64,000 nt of DNA from Candidatus Binatia bacterium (GTDB taxonomy: Bacteria > Desulfobacterota > Binatia > UBA12015): NCBI GenBank assembly GCA_036563615.1, contig DATCMB010000022.1, positions 310,001 through 374,000 of the forward strand, given 5' to 3'. Position numbers and translations under genes: made by a program. The notes beneath the pieces are model-generated. The model had not been told where the DNA came from, ran no database searches, and saw nothing but the letters and a program-made list of their open reading frames with translations. Shown in pieces: positions 32,986 to 42,014 of the stretch; the stretch's first letter is position 1, and every line of letters begins with the position of its first letter.

Positions 32986-34266
32986 TCAGCGGACCTGGCC
33001 ATCGCCTTGGACGACGTACTTGTAGGTCGTGAGCTCGCGCAGCCCGAGCGGACCGCGCGCGTGCAGCCGGTTCGTCGAGATGCCGATCTCGGCGCCGAAG
33101 CCGAACTCGCCGCCGTCGGTGAAGCGGGTCGACGCGTTGACGTACACGGCGGCCGAGTCGACCTCGCGCGCGAAGCGCCGGGCCGCGGCGCGGTCCTCGG
33201 TGACGATCGCCTCGGCGAGTCCCGTCGAGTGCGCGCCGATGTGCTCGATCGCCTGCCCGAGGTCGTCGACCACGCGGATCGACAGGATGAGGTCGAGGTA
33301 CTCCGTGTCCCAGTCCTCGTCGGTCGCGGGCTTGACGTCGGGCAGCACCGCGCGCGTGCGCTCGCAGCCGCGCAGCTCGACGCCGCGCTCGCGCAGCGCC
33401 GCCGCCGCCTTGGGCAGGAACTCGGACGCGATCTCGCGGTGCACGAGCAGCGTCTCCATTGCGTTGCACACGCCGGGGCGCGACGTCTTGGCATTGACGC
33501 AGATCGTGACCGCCTGCGCGACGTCCGCCGCCCGGTCGACGTAGGTGTGGCAGATGCCCTCGAAGTGCTGGATGACCGGCACGCGCGCCTTCTCGTGGAT
33601 CGCGTGCAGCAGGCTCGCGCCGCCGCGCGGGATGATGACGTCGATCTCGTCGACCGCGCCGAGCATCTCGTCGACCGCCTTGCGGTCGGTCGTGCGGACG
33701 AGCTGGATCGCGCCCACCGGCAGACCCGCCTCGCGCAGCGCGCGCTCCGCGACGTCGGCGATCGCGGTGTTGCTCTGGATCGCCTCCGAGCCGCCGCGCA
33801 GCAGCACCGCGTTGCCCGACTTGAGGCAGAGCGCCGCCGCGTCCGCGGTGACGTTCGGGCGCGACTCGTAGATCACGCCCACCACGCCGAGCGGCACGCG
33901 GACCTGCGCGATCTCGAGCCCGTTCGGGCGGCGCCAGGTGGTGATCGTGTCGCCGACCGGATCCGGCAGCTCGGCGATCTCCTCGACGGCGCGCGCCATG
34001 GCCTCGACCCGGCGCTCGTCGAGCGTCAGGCGGTCGCGGAAGGCGTTGGTCGCGTCGCGCAGCGCGGCGAGATCGCGCGCGTTGGCCTCGAGCAGCGTGC
34101 GCGTCTCCTCGCGCAGGAGACGGGCGAAGGCGCGCAGCGCCGCGTTCTTGGTCTCCGTCGAGGCGAGGCGAAGCGGACGCAGCGCCGCCCGCGCCGCGCG
34201 CAGCGGCTCGGCGATCAGGCGACGATCCTGGGATTGATCTTCAGCGGGGCGATTCACGCGCGACAC
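32986..34266 (-). CDS. proA: gamma-glutamyl phosphate reductase (glutamate-5-semialdehyde dehydrogenase)
   Basis: NADPH-dependent second step of proline synthesis; about 426 residues. The aldehyde-dehydrogenase fold is evident: GVVGVIYESRPNVTADA, LLRGGSEAIQSN, DVIIPRGGASLL, the catalytic cysteine in TSRPGVCNAMETLL, and FGFGAEIGISTNRLHARGP at the end. Starts GTG 34266 and GTG 34257 are both possible; 34266 has a GGGAT-like sequence seven bases upstream. It is downstream of proB in the same direction, so the two form the usual proline pair. Confidence 0.95.
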   Translation of the reverse strand: MSRVNRPAEDQSQDRRLIAEPLRAARAALRPLRLASTETKNAALRAFARLLREETRTLLEANARDLAALRDATNAFRDRLTLDERRVEAMARAVEEIAELPDPVGDTITTWRRPNGLEIAQVRVPLGVVGVIYESRPNVTADAAALCLKSGNAVLLRGGSEAIQSNTAIADVAERALREAGLPVGAIQLVRTTDRKAVDEMLGAVDEIDVIIPRGGASLLHAIHEKARVPVIQHFEGICHTYVDRAADVAQAVTICVNAKTSRPGVCNAMETLLVHREIASEFLPKAAAALRERGVELRGCERTRAVLPDVKPATDEDWDTEYLDLILSIRVVDDLGQAIEHIGAHSTGLAEAIVTEDRAAARRFAREVDSAAVYVNASTRFTDGGEFGFGAEIGISTNRLHARGPLGLRELTTYKYVVQGDGQVR

Positions 34267-34374
34267 GTTAGCATCCCGCGCCCGCCGCGCGCCCACCGCG
34301 GCTCGCGCCGGCTTGGCACGAGCGTCCGCGAGCGGCGCGTGGGGCAGGGCGCGCCGCCCCGCGCTTTCCGCCGA

Positions 34375-35559
34375 TCACGACGCGCGCTCGCCGGACGCGA
34401 CGCGCGGCCGCTCGACGTCGGCGAGCACCACGAGGTCGTCCCGGTGCACGATCGCGTCGCCCATTTTGTAGCCGAGGAGCGCCTCGACCTCGCTGCTGCG
34501 CTTGCCGGCGATGCGCGCCGCCTCGGTCGAGCGGTAGCTGACGAGGCCCCGCGCGAACTCCTCGCCGTCGGGTCCGACCAGGCTCACGCAGTCGCCGGGC
34601 TCGAAGCGTCCGCTCACCGACACGACGCCCGACGGCAGCAAGCTGCGGCCGCGCGTCGTCACCGCGGCGACGGCGCCGGCGTCGCAGTGCAGGACGCCCT
34701 TTGGCTTGACGGTGTACGCGATCCAGTGCTTGCGCCGCGCGAGGCGGTCCGCGAGCGGCAGGACGAGCGTGCCGACGTCGGCCTGCGGATCGAGCACCGC
34801 GGCGAGCGTCCCCGGCTTGCGGCCGTCGCCGATCACCACCGCGATGCCGGCGGCGCTCGCCTTGCGCGCGGCGAGCAGCTTCGAGCGCATTCCGCCCGTG
34901 CCGAGCCCGCTGCTGCCGCGCGCGAGCTCGAGCGTCGCCTGGTCGACGCGCTCGAGCACTGGGATGCGCCGCGCGTCGGGCGTCGTCACGGGGTTCGCGG
35001 TGAACAGCCCGCCGACGTCGCTCAGCATCACGAGCAGGTCGGCGCCGACCAGCGTGCCGACCAGCGCCGACAGGTTGTCGTTGTCGCCGAACTTGATCTC
35101 GTCGACCGACACCGTGTCGTTCTCGTTGACGATCGGGACGACGCGCTTCGCGTGCAGCGTCGCGAGCGCGTGCTCCGCGTTCAGGTAGCGGTGGCGCTTC
35201 GCGAGGTCGTCGGCGTCGAGCAGGATCTGCGCGACGACGATGCCGTGCGCGGCGAGCGCCTTCTGCCACTCGGCCATGAGCTGGATCTGGCCGACGCTCG
35301 CCGCCGCCTGGCGCTCGGGGATCGTGCGCGGCGCCGCACCGCCGAACAGCGTGCGCCCGGCGGCGATCGCGCCCGAGCTGACCACGGTCACCGCGAGCCC
35401 GCGCGCGTGCACCCCGGCGATGTCGCTCGCGAGCCGCGCGAGCGCCGCGCGGTCGAGCCCGGCGCCGTCGGCGAGCACCGACGAGCCGATCTTCACCACG
35501 ACGTGCCGCAGCCGGCGGATCAGCGCCGGCTTGACGTCCGCTTGACGGAGCTCAGGCAT
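34375..35559 (-). CDS. proB: glutamate 5-kinase
   Basis: Phosphorylates glutamate in the first step of proline synthesis; 394 residues. The amino-acid kinase domain (~1-260) has [46 protein letters not shown] and [19 protein letters not shown]. The PUA domain (~290-375) has [16 protein letters not shown] and [14 protein letters not shown]. Proline feedback inhibition is expected from the family. The ATG at 35559 overlaps the last eight bases of obg, a frequent arrangement (rplU-rpmA-obg-proB-proA). Confidence 0.96.
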   Translation of the reverse strand: MPELRQADVKPALIRRLRHVVVKIGSSVLADGAGLDRAALARLASDIAGVHARGLAVTVVSSGAIAAGRTLFGGAAPRTIPERQAAASVGQIQLMAEWQKALAAHGIVVAQILLDADDLAKRHRYLNAEHALATLHAKRVVPIVNENDTVSVDEIKFGDNDNLSALVGTLVGADLLVMLSDVGGLFTANPVTTPDARRIPVLERVDQATLELARGSSGLGTGGMRSKLLAARKASAAGIAVVIGDGRKPGTLAAVLDPQADVGTLVLPLADRLARRKHWIAYTVKPKGVLHCDAGAVAAVTTRGRSLLPSGVVSVSGRFEPGDCVSLVGPDGEEFARGLVSYRSTEAARIAGKRSSEVEALLGYKMGDAIVHRDDLVVLADVERPRVASGERAS

Positions 35560-36619
35560 CGCTGGGCGTCTCGCGCGTGTCGATCGCCGCTTCGGCGGGC
35601 GCGGACTCCTCCGCGCGGTGCAGCTCGTCGAGCGCGCGCGCGATGCGGGCGACCAGCTCGGGCAGACCTTCGCCGGTCACGGCGGAGATCCCGAGCACCG
35701 AGTGCCCGCGCGCTTCGAGCTCGCGGGCGAGCTCCGGGAAGCGCTCTCGTGCTTCGGTCAGGTCGAGCTTGTTCGCGGCGACGATCTGCGGCTTCGCCGC
35801 GAGCTCCGGGTCGGCGAGCTCGAGCTCGCGCTGGATCACCTCGAAGTCGTGCAGCGGATCGCGTCCGCTGTCGGGCGACAGGTCGAGCAGGTGGAGGAGC
35901 AGGGAGGTGCGCGACAGGTGACGCAAGAAGCGCGTGCCGAGCCCGACGCCGCGGTGCGCGCCCTCGATCAGACCCGGGACGTCGGCGATCACGAACGAGC
36001 GTCCCTCGTCGACGCGCACGACGCCGAGCTGGGGCACGAGCGTCGTGAAGGGATAGTCGGCGACCTTCGGACGCGCGGCCGAGAGCCGTGCGATCAGCGA
36101 CGACTTGCCGGCGTTCGGGAAGCCGACCACGCCGACGTCGGCGAGCAGCCGCAGCTCGAGCCGCAGGCGGCGCTCCTCGCCCGGCTCGCCCGGCGTCGCG
36201 TGGCGCGGCGCCTGGTTCACCGAGGTCGCGAAGTGGATGTTGCCGAGGCCGCCCTTGCCGCCGCGCGCGACGATCACCTCGGCGCCGTCCTCGCACAGGT
36301 CGGCGAGCGTCTCGCCGGTGTCGGCGTCGCGCACGATCGTGCCGACCGGCACGCGGGCGACCAGGTCGTCGCCGCCGCGTCCGTACTGCTCCTTGCCGCG
36401 GCCGTGCTCGCCGCGACCGGCCTTGAGCAGCGGACGGTACTTGAGGTCGAGCAGCGTGGTCAGGCTGCGGTCGGCGCGCAGGATGACGTGCCCGCCGCGT
36501 CCGCCGTCACCGCCCGAGGGGCCGCCGCGAGGAACGAATTTCTCGCGACGGAACGCGACGCAGCCGTTGCCGCCGGCGCCGCCCACCGCCACGATCTCGA
36601 CCTCGTCGATGAACTTCAT
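35552..36619 (-). CDS. obg: GTPase Obg/CgtA
   Basis: Ribosome-associated GTPase of 355 residues needed for 50S assembly and stress signalling. The glycine-rich Obg fold fills ~1-158 ([29 protein letters not shown]). The G domain follows with G1 [11 protein letters not shown]2 [12 protein letters not shown]3 [10 protein letters not shown]4 NKLDL and G5 SAVTGEG. The C-terminal OCT domain is absent, as in many bacteria. It sits between rpmA and proB and overlaps proB by eight bases. Confidence 0.97.
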   Translation of the reverse strand: MKFIDEVEIVAVGGAGGNGCVAFRREKFVPRGGPSGGDGGRGGHVILRADRSLTTLLDLKYRPLLKAGRGEHGRGKEQYGRGGDDLVARVPVGTIVRDADTGETLADLCEDGAEVIVARGGKGGLGNIHFATSVNQAPRHATPGEPGEERRLRLELRLLADVGVVGFPNAGKSSLIARLSAARPKVADYPFTTLVPQLGVVRVDEGRSFVIADVPGLIEGAHRGVGLGTRFLRHLSRTSLLLHLLDLSPDSGRDPLHDFEVIQRELELADPELAAKPQIVAANKLDLTEARERFPELARELEARGHSVLGISAVTGEGLPELVARIARALDELHRAEESAPAEAAIDTRETPSDA

Positions 36620-36691
36620 GCAGCCCGCCTCGGGTCGGGCGAGCCACGATACGCGGACGGACTTCTGCTGCGGCTCGCGCCTTCGGCGCCG

Positions 36692-36982
36692 TCAGGCGGA
36701 GGCCGTCTCCGGCGTCGCCTGCGCCTGGTCGAGCGGCAGCACGCTCACGCGGCGCCGATCCTTGCCCATGCGCTCGTAGCGGACGATGCCGTCGATCTTG
36801 GCGAACAGCGTGTAGTCGCGGCCCATGCCGACGTTGCGGCCGGGATGGATCCGCGTGCCGAGCTGGCGGACGAGGATGTTGCCTGCGCGCGCGGTCTCAC
36901 CGGCGAACAGCTTGACGCCGCGCCGCTGACCCTGGCTGTCGCGCCCGTTGCGAGTGCTGCCCTGACCTTTTTTGTGTGCCAT
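36692..36982 (-). CDS. rpmA: 50S ribosomal protein L27
   Basis: A 96-residue bL27. [20 protein letters not shown] is the standard unprocessed N-terminus, with no Firmicute-type cleavable extension, followed by [19 protein letters not shown] and [20 protein letters not shown]. The last ~15 residues are an Ala/Gln/Thr extension. It lies 22 bases after rplU. A GCGCC-TTC-GGCGC hairpin in the 72-base gap before obg may lower expression of the downstream genes. Confidence 0.98.
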   Translation of the reverse strand: MAHKKGQGSTRNGRDSQGQRRGVKLFAGETARAGNILVRQLGTRIHPGRNVGMGRDYTLFAKIDGIVRYERMGKDRRRVSVLPLDQAQATPETASA

Positions 36983-37004
36983 GGTGATTCCTCGAGCGCT
37001 GCGC

Positions 37005-37313
37005 TCAGATCGAGAGCACCTGGACGCCGGTCGTCAGCTGACGGTGACCGTGCCGGCGGCGGTAGTTCTTCCGGCGCTTCTTCTTGAAGACCAAGATCTT
37101 GCGCGTCTTCTCCTGCCCGATGATGCGAGCGGCGACGCTCGCGCCCTCGACCAGCGGCGTGCCGATGGTCACCTGCTCGCCGTCACTGCGCAGCAGCACC
37201 TCGGGGAACGTGATCTCACTGCCGACCTCACCGTCGAGGGCTTCCACCCAGATGACGTCGCCGGGCTCGACCCGGTACTGCTTTCCCCCCGTACGGATGA
37301 TCGCGTAAGCCAT
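37005..37313 (-). CDS. rplU: 50S ribosomal protein L21
   Basis: A 102-residue bL21 with [39 protein letters not shown] and the basic tail [21 protein letters not shown] 37313 is chosen over a start 18 bases upstream because the conserved N-terminus begins there. It is the first gene of rplU-rpmA-obg-proB-proA-nadD-rsfS, driven by the promoter at 37372-37344. Confidence 0.98.
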   Translation of the reverse strand: MAYAIIRTGGKQYRVEPGDVIWVEALDGEVGSEITFPEVLLRSDGEQVTIGTPLVEGASVAARIIGQEKTRKILVFKKKRRKNYRRRHGHRQLTTGVQVLSI

Positions 37314-37324
37314 GCTCTGATCCC

Positions 37325-37353
37325 TTGGCAAGAGTAACCGTCTTGGCTACCGA
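37325..37353 (+). promoter_or_regulatory. candidate promoter of glutaredoxin-plsX operon
   Basis: TTGGCA (37325-37330), 17-base spacer, TACCGA (37348-37353). Predicted +1 coincides with GTG 37360, so the message may be leaderless. Confidence 0.5.
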
Positions 37354-37372
37354 ACGGGTGTGCGGGAGTCAA
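37344..37372 (-). promoter_or_regulatory. sigma70-type promoter of rplU operon
   Basis: TTGACT (37372-37367), 17-base spacer, TAGCCA (37349-37344). Predicted +1 is near 37337, 24 bases before ATG 37313. Its -10 overlaps the -10 of the opposing promoter by two bases, so the two cannot be occupied at once. Confidence 0.6.
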
Positions 37373-37638
37373 CCGAACGAGGCGCAGAGACGGCCACCTC
37401 GACGGTGGTGCTCTACAGCCGCGAAGATTGCTGCCTCTGCGAGGACGCCCTGCGCGAGATCGAGGCCGCGCGCGCGAGCGTACCGTTCGAGCTCCGGATC
37501 GTCGACGTCGACTCGGACCCCGAGCTCGTGCAGCGCTACGGCCACGAGGTCCCGGTCGTCGAGATCGACGGCCGCAAAGCGTTCAAGTATCGGGTGACGA
37601 GCCGCGAGCTGCTGCGCCGCCTGCGGCGACGGTCCTGA
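37360..37638 (+). CDS. glutaredoxin-like thiol-redox protein
   Basis: A 92-residue thioredoxin-fold protein of the glutaredoxin-like (DUF836/YruB-like) group. STVVLYSREDCCLCEDALREI gives strand 1 and a C-x2-C site (Cys-Cys-Leu-Cys) at the helix start, and YGHEVPVVEIDG contains the cis-Pro that shapes the active site. The GTG start sits at the predicted transcription start. It is 21 bases upstream of plsX and probably cotranscribed. The physiological partner is unknown. Confidence 0.85.
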   Translation: MRESTERGAETATSTVVLYSREDCCLCEDALREIEAARASVPFELRIVDVDSDPELVQRYGHEVPVVEIDGRKAFKYRVTSRELLRRLRRRS

Positions 37639-37659
37639 GCGGGTGGAGGTAGGGGCAGG

Positions 37660-38676
37660 ATGCCACGCATCGCGGTCGATGCCATGGGTGGGGACTTCGC
37701 GCCGGAGGAGGTGGTCCGCGGCGTCGCCCAGGCGTCGCTCGAGACGGACATCCAGATGATCCTGGTCGGCAGCGCGGACAAGATCCAGGCGCTGCTCGAC
37801 GAGGGGCCGTACAACCCCGAGCTGATCTCGGTCCGTCACTGCTCGTCCGCGATCGGCATGGGCGAGGACCCGCGCGAGGCGCTGCGCGCCAAGCGGGACG
37901 CCTCGATCGCGGTCGCCGCGCGCATGGTCGCGGCGGGCGAGGCCGACGCGATGGTGTCGGCGGGCAACACCGGCGCCTGCGTGCTCGCCGCGGCGAAGCA
38001 CTTCAAGCTGATCCGCGGGGTCAAGAAGGCGGCGCTGGCGAGCGTCTTCCCGCGCCAGACGGAGTACCCCGGTCAGGACACGCTCGGGCTGCTGCTCGAC
38101 GTCGGCGCGACCGTCCGCTGCGACGCGGTCGAGCTCACGCAGTTCGCGGTCATGGGCAGCGCGTACGCGCGGCGGATCTCGAAGGTCCCGAACCCCCGGG
38201 TCGGCCTGCTCAACATGGGCAGCGAGGAGACCAAGGGCGGCGAGGTGCTGGTCGAGGCGTACCGCCGCATGAAGTCGCTGCCCGCGATCAACTTCGTCGG
38301 CAACATCGAGGGCAACGACGTCGCGACCGGCAAGGCGGACGTGATCGTCACCGAGGGTCTGCTCGGCAACGTGGTCCTCAAGCTCATCGAGGGCATCGGC
38401 GAGATCGCGGCGACGCTCGCCGCGCACGCCGCGCAGGAGAGCTGGCGCTGGCGGCTCGGCATGGCGATGATGTCGAGCGGCATCGCGCGCATGCGCGACC
38501 TGACCGACTTCCGCACCTACGGCGGCGCGCCGATCCTCGGCTTCGAAAACCTCTGCATCAAGGCGCACGGCCGCTCGACCGCGCCAGCGATCCGCAACGC
38601 GATCAAGGTGGCGGCGAAGGCGGTGCGCGACCGCATCTCGCCCGAGATCGCGGAGACGCTGGCGCAGATCCGGTGA
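37660..38676 (+). CDS. plsX: phosphate acyltransferase PlsX
   Basis: Converts acyl-ACP to acyl phosphate, the donor for PlsY in phospholipid synthesis; 338 residues, a normal length. IAVDAMGGDFAPEEVVRG, SAGNTGACVLAA, GLLNMGSEETKG and FVGNIEGNDVATGKADVIV are all conserved. In most bacteria plsX lies between rpmF and fabH; here it has a glutaredoxin-like gene before and a HAD phosphatase after, with GTGA coupling to the latter. It is a peripheral inner-membrane enzyme. Confidence 0.96.
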   Translation: MPRIAVDAMGGDFAPEEVVRGVAQASLETDIQMILVGSADKIQALLDEGPYNPELISVRHCSSAIGMGEDPREALRAKRDASIAVAARMVAAGEADAMVSAGNTGACVLAAAKHFKLIRGVKKAALASVFPRQTEYPGQDTLGLLLDVGATVRCDAVELTQFAVMGSAYARRISKVPNPRVGLLNMGSEETKGGEVLVEAYRRMKSLPAINFVGNIEGNDVATGKADVIVTEGLLGNVVLKLIEGIGEIAATLAAHAAQESWRWRLGMAMMSSGIARMRDLTDFRTYGGAPILGFENLCIKAHGRSTAPAIRNAIKVAAKAVRDRISPEIAETLAQIR

Positions 38677-39737
38677 GCGACGTCGCCGCGCCGGACGTAG
38701 CCACCACGGAGGCGATCGAGCAGGCCGCGATCACCTTCCGCTGGGACCTCGACAAGACCTACCTGCGCACGCAGTTCGAGAGCCTGCGGCAGATGGTCAA
38801 GATCCCCTTCGAGGCGGGGAGCGACAAGGTCCACCTGCCGGGGGTGCCGCAGGTCATCCAGGGGCTCCGTCGGTGCGCGGTCGCGCGCTCGCAGCGGCCG
38901 TTCGTGTTCTTTCTCTCGGCGAGCCCGCCGCAGATCGGCAACGCGATCCGCGAGAAGCTCGAGCTCGACGGCATCGAGTACGACGGCATCATCTTCAAGG
39001 ATCAGCTGCGCAACCTGGTGCGCGGCCGCTGGCGCAGCCTGCGCGAGCAGGTCGGCTACAAGCTGAGCGAGCTGCTCGAGAGCCGGCAGCGCGGACCCGC
39101 CGCCGCGCGCGAGATCCTGTTCGGCGACGACTGGGAGAGCGATCCGCTGATCTACTCGGTGTACGCCGACATCCTCGCCGGCCGGCTCGACGTCGAGGCG
39201 GTGCGGAAGATGCTGCGCACGCTCGACGTCGAGCCGAGCGCGATCGCGCGCGTCGCGCGCGCGATCGAAGCGCTCGAGAGCCACTCCGAGGTCGTGCAGC
39301 GGATCTACATCAACCTCGAGAAGCGCACGCCGCCGGGACGCTTCCACGCCTTCGGCCCGCGTCTCGTGCCGGCGTTCAACTACTTCCAGACCGGAGCGTC
39401 GCTGTTCGAGCTCGGGCTGATCGACGACGAGGCGCTGAAGGCGATCGCGCGCGCCCTCATCGAGGAGGCGAGCTACAGCGGCGACCGGCTGCGCAACTCG
39501 CTCGACGACCTCGTGCGTCGCGGGCATCTGAAGCCGTCGAGCCGCACGCGCATCATCCGCATCCTGCAGCGCGCCGGCTACGCGAACCCCGCCCCGCACG
39601 AAGCGATGCTGCGCGCGCGGCTCAAGGCGGCCTTCGAGCGCCTGCAGGCGCGCTGGCGCCGCGGCGGCGAGACGGAGCAGTTCCCCGAGCTGGACTACGC
39701 GCAGATCCTGCGCGACTGGACCGGACGCGAGCTCTGA
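38673..39737 (+). CDS. HAD-fold phosphatase, APP1/DUF2183-like
   Basis: A 354-residue soluble protein. WDLDKTYL (Asp25-x-Asp27-x-Thr29) is HAD motif I, PFVFFLSASPPQIGNAI motif II, FKDQLRNLVRGR a motif III region, and FGDDWESDPLIYSVYADIL motif IV. The layout resembles the catalytic domain of yeast App1 phosphatidate phosphatase (DUF2183). The remaining C-terminal half (~190-354) is helical and unrecognised. GTG 38673 overlaps the plsX stop. Coupling to PlsX makes a lipid-phosphate substrate plausible, but this is inference. Confidence 0.75.
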   Translation: MSDVAAPDVATTEAIEQAAITFRWDLDKTYLRTQFESLRQMVKIPFEAGSDKVHLPGVPQVIQGLRRCAVARSQRPFVFFLSASPPQIGNAIREKLELDGIEYDGIIFKDQLRNLVRGRWRSLREQVGYKLSELLESRQRGPAAAREILFGDDWESDPLIYSVYADILAGRLDVEAVRKMLRTLDVEPSAIARVARAIEALESHSEVVQRIYINLEKRTPPGRFHAFGPRLVPAFNYFQTGASLFELGLIDDEALKAIARALIEEASYSGDRLRNSLDDLVRRGHLKPSSRTRIIRILQRAGYANPAPHEAMLRARLKAAFERLQARWRRGGETEQFPELDYAQILRDWTGREL

Positions 39738-39809
39738 CGGCTCTGCGCGGCGGCTCGGACTCGGACGGCGTCGGGCACGCGCCGCGCGTCGGGCAGGCCG
39801 CGCCGCCCG

Positions 39810-40982
39810 TCAAGCGCGCGCCGCGTACTCGATCAGCCGCAGGTCCTCGGTGTCGCCGAGCTGCTGGCGCAGCGCCTCGAGCACGCCGCGCAGGTTGACC
39901 ACGCGCGTGCACGCCGCGACCTCGGCGAGACGCTCCTTGTTCTTGACGAGGAAGCCGGTGACCACCTCGCGCGACACCGCCTCGACGCCGTTCACGTCGA
40001 TCGTGATGCGCTGGTAGCCGGCCTGCACCGCTTGTTTGACGCGCTTGAGCAGCGCCCGCGCCCCGCGCAGGTCGAGCGCGCCCTCGACCTGGATGAAGAG
40101 CGACCGCATGCGCTCGTCGCTGACCGCCTTGGTGCGCAGCCACGCCCGGCGCGCGATCGAGCCCTCCGGCAGCGCCTGCTGGCCGGCCGGCGTCACGACG
40201 TACGGCGAGCGCGCACGCGCGCGCCGCGTGCGGTTCAGCGCGCGCAGGAGCTGCATGCGCACGGTGTAGCGCCCGCGCCGCGCCTGCGCGGCCTCGGCGC
40301 GCAGCCGGTAGCCGGCGGCGAGCGCCAGGTTGCGGACGCCGCCCGGGAACAGCGCGCGGCGCCAGATCGCGCCGTGGCGCGCGAGACGCCGCCGCGCCCA
40401 GTCGATGCCGTTCGCGACGCTCTCGGGATCCATCAGCGGCTGGCGCTCGGCGCCGTCGTTCGCGAGCTCGGCGCGCGTCACCACCGGCACGGCGATCAGC
40501 GCACGCCGGCAGAAGCGCAGCGCGCGCTCGAACACGCCCTCGTCGTCCTGCGCGAGACCGAGCGGCAGCCGGGCGACCGTCGCGATGCCGAGCCCGCGCA
40601 CGCGACGCAGCGCCGACACCACGCGATCGAGCGCCGGACGGCACTCGTGCACGCCCGAGGCGAGGCCGTCGATCAGCGAGCCCTCGCGCTCGATCTCGAT
40701 CGCGACGCAGCCCGCGCGCGCGGCGTCCTCGATCACCGCCTTGTGCGCGACCGCTTCGAGCCCGAGCGTGCCGCTGAACGGACGCGGCTGACCTTCGAGG
40801 GCACGGAACAGATCGCACGCGGCGCTCGGCGTGAGCTCGCGCAGACCGATCAGACGGAGCGATGCGTCGCGCGGCAGAGCCTCGATCTCGCGCACGACGG
40901 ACTGCGTGTCGCGCGGCGTGCCGTCGGGGTTCAGGAGGTGAATGGGCACGTGCCCGCTCGGATCGAGGACGTCGAAGCGCAT
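39810..40982 (-). CDS. uncharacterised protein with C-terminal STAS-like domain
   Basis: A 390-residue protein. Residues ~1-190 have alternating strands and helices suggestive of a barrel (LRLIGLRELTPSAACDLFRA, VAIEIEREGSLIDGLASG) but no iron-sulfur cysteine cluster. A basic middle part (~200-285, RARRGRYTVRMQLLRALNRTRRARAR) follows. The end (~295-385) matches a STAS fold: LFIQVEGALDLRGARALLKR, ITIDVNGVEAVSREVVTGFL. STAS domains usually sense or relay signals by binding partners. The ATG coincides with the predicted transcription start of its promoter. Confidence 0.6.
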   Translation of the reverse strand: MRFDVLDPSGHVPIHLLNPDGTPRDTQSVVREIEALPRDASLRLIGLRELTPSAACDLFRALEGQPRPFSGTLGLEAVAHKAVIEDAARAGCVAIEIEREGSLIDGLASGVHECRPALDRVVSALRRVRGLGIATVARLPLGLAQDDEGVFERALRFCRRALIAVPVVTRAELANDGAERQPLMDPESVANGIDWARRRLARHGAIWRRALFPGGVRNLALAAGYRLRAEAAQARRGRYTVRMQLLRALNRTRRARARSPYVVTPAGQQALPEGSIARRAWLRTKAVSDERMRSLFIQVEGALDLRGARALLKRVKQAVQAGYQRITIDVNGVEAVSREVVTGFLVKNKERLAEVAACTRVVNLRGVLEALRQQLGDTEDLRLIEYAARA

Positions 40983-40988
40983 GGCGCC

Positions 40989-41017
40989 GCTCTAGTGTGG
41001 AAGCGCGCCCAATTCAA
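40989..41017 (-). promoter_or_regulatory. candidate promoter of the STAS-like gene
   Basis: TTGAAT (41017-41012), 17-base spacer, TAGAGC (40994-40989). Predicted +1 falls at ATG 40982, implying a leaderless message. Confidence 0.45.
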
Positions 41018-41034
41018 TGCATGTTCGTCGCCGC

Positions 41035-41055
41035 CGACGTCGTCTGGCGACGTCG
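41035..41055. terminator. hairpin downstream of rlpA
   Basis: CGACGTCG (41035-41042) pairs with CGACGTCG (41048-41055) around the loop TCTGG, an 8-bp perfect stem about 63 bases past the rlpA stop. It lacks a T-tract. It could end the rlpA transcript before the STAS-gene promoter. Confidence 0.4.
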
Positions 41056-41117
41056 TCCTCCGAGCGGCGCGGATCGCTGCAGGATCGGTGATGGAGGGGC
41101 GCAGAATCCCTGATGGA

Positions 41118-41834
41118 TCAGCGCCGCACGACCTCTTCGACGACGATCGCCGGCAGGCCGCGCTCCTCGAGCGACGCCGCGAGCAGCTGCGCTTCCTCGC
41201 GCTGCGCGTACGGTCCGACGCGCACGCGGTAGACGGGACGGCTGCGGTCGCCGCCCGAGGCGACGTAGACGTTCTCGCGCGGCTGGCGCAGCGAGCCGCC
41301 CTCGAGCTCCTTCAGGGACGCGAGGTCGCGACGGTACGCGTCGGCGCGCGCGCGGTCGGCGAACGCCGCGACCTGCACCGCGAACGCGACCGTGCCGATC
41401 TCGCCGTCCTCGTGATCGAGCGGCTCGACCCGCACGCTGCAGGTGCCGCTCTCGACCATGCCGAGCTTGCGCGCGGCCGCGTACGATAGATCGAGGATGC
41501 GGTCGTCGACGAACGGGCCGCGGTCGTTGATCCGGACCGTCACCTGACGGCCGTTCTCGAGGTTGGTGACGCGCACCCGCGTGCCGAGCGGCCAGGTGCG
41601 GTGCGCCGCCGTCATCCCGTGCTGGTTGTAGGTCTCGCCGCTCGCGGTGCGCTGGCCGTGGAAGCCGGGCCCGTACCACGAGGCGATGCCTTCCTGGATG
41701 GGCGGCTGGACCGAGCGGGTCGCGCAGCCCGCGGCGAGCGTGACGAGCGCGACCAGCAGCGCGCGCGACAGCAGGCGGGCGACGAAACGTGCGTGCCGCG
41801 CCGGCGCGCGGCGGTCGGTCCTCCGCTTCACCAT
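41118..41834 (-). CDS. rlpA: RlpA-like septal lytic transglycosylase lipoprotein
   Basis: About 238 residues. The N-terminus is strongly basic, followed by LLVALVTLAAGC, a lipobox. The double-psi beta-barrel RlpA domain (~45-145) has EGIASWYGPGFHGQRTASGE, MTAAHRTWPLGTRVRVTN and INDRGPFVDDRILDLS, with the conserved His and Asp. The SPOR domain (~155-238) binds denuded peptidoglycan at the septum (FAVQVAAFADRARADAYRRD, VYRVRVGPY). ATG 41834 is favoured with GGAGG six bases upstream; ATG 41837 and a start at 41864 are alternatives. RlpA cleaves naked glycan strands in Pseudomonas. Confidence 0.92.
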   Translation of the reverse strand: MVKRRTDRRAPARHARFVARLLSRALLVALVTLAAGCATRSVQPPIQEGIASWYGPGFHGQRTASGETYNQHGMTAAHRTWPLGTRVRVTNLENGRQVTVRINDRGPFVDDRILDLSYAAARKLGMVESGTCSVRVEPLDHEDGEIGTVAFAVQVAAFADRARADAYRRDLASLKELEGGSLRQPRENVYVASGGDRSRPVYRVRVGPYAQREEAQLLAASLEERGLPAIVVEEVVRR

Positions 41835-41931
41835 CATCCACCTCCACCGATCGCCCGCCCGCACGGGCGACGAACCGATCCGCGCGGCAGACTACCCTCG
41901 GAGATCCCGCGGGACAACCCGCGGAACGCGG

Positions 41932-41959
41932 TGAACCGATCGCCCGGCTGCTGCGTATT
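41932..41959 (+). promoter_or_regulatory. possible ECF-type promoter of the PspC/sigma module
   Basis: TGAACC (41932-41937), 16-base spacer, CGTATT (41954-41959) resembles the GGAACT-N16-CGTCT pattern of ECF sigma factors. It lies about 55 bases before the first gene of a module that encodes an ECF sigma factor, so autoregulation is possible. The match is partial. Confidence 0.3.
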
Positions 41960-42014
41960 ACGGGACGAGCGGCGCGATCCTGCAGATGCGGTCGCGCGCC
42001 ACAAGGAGGTGAGC

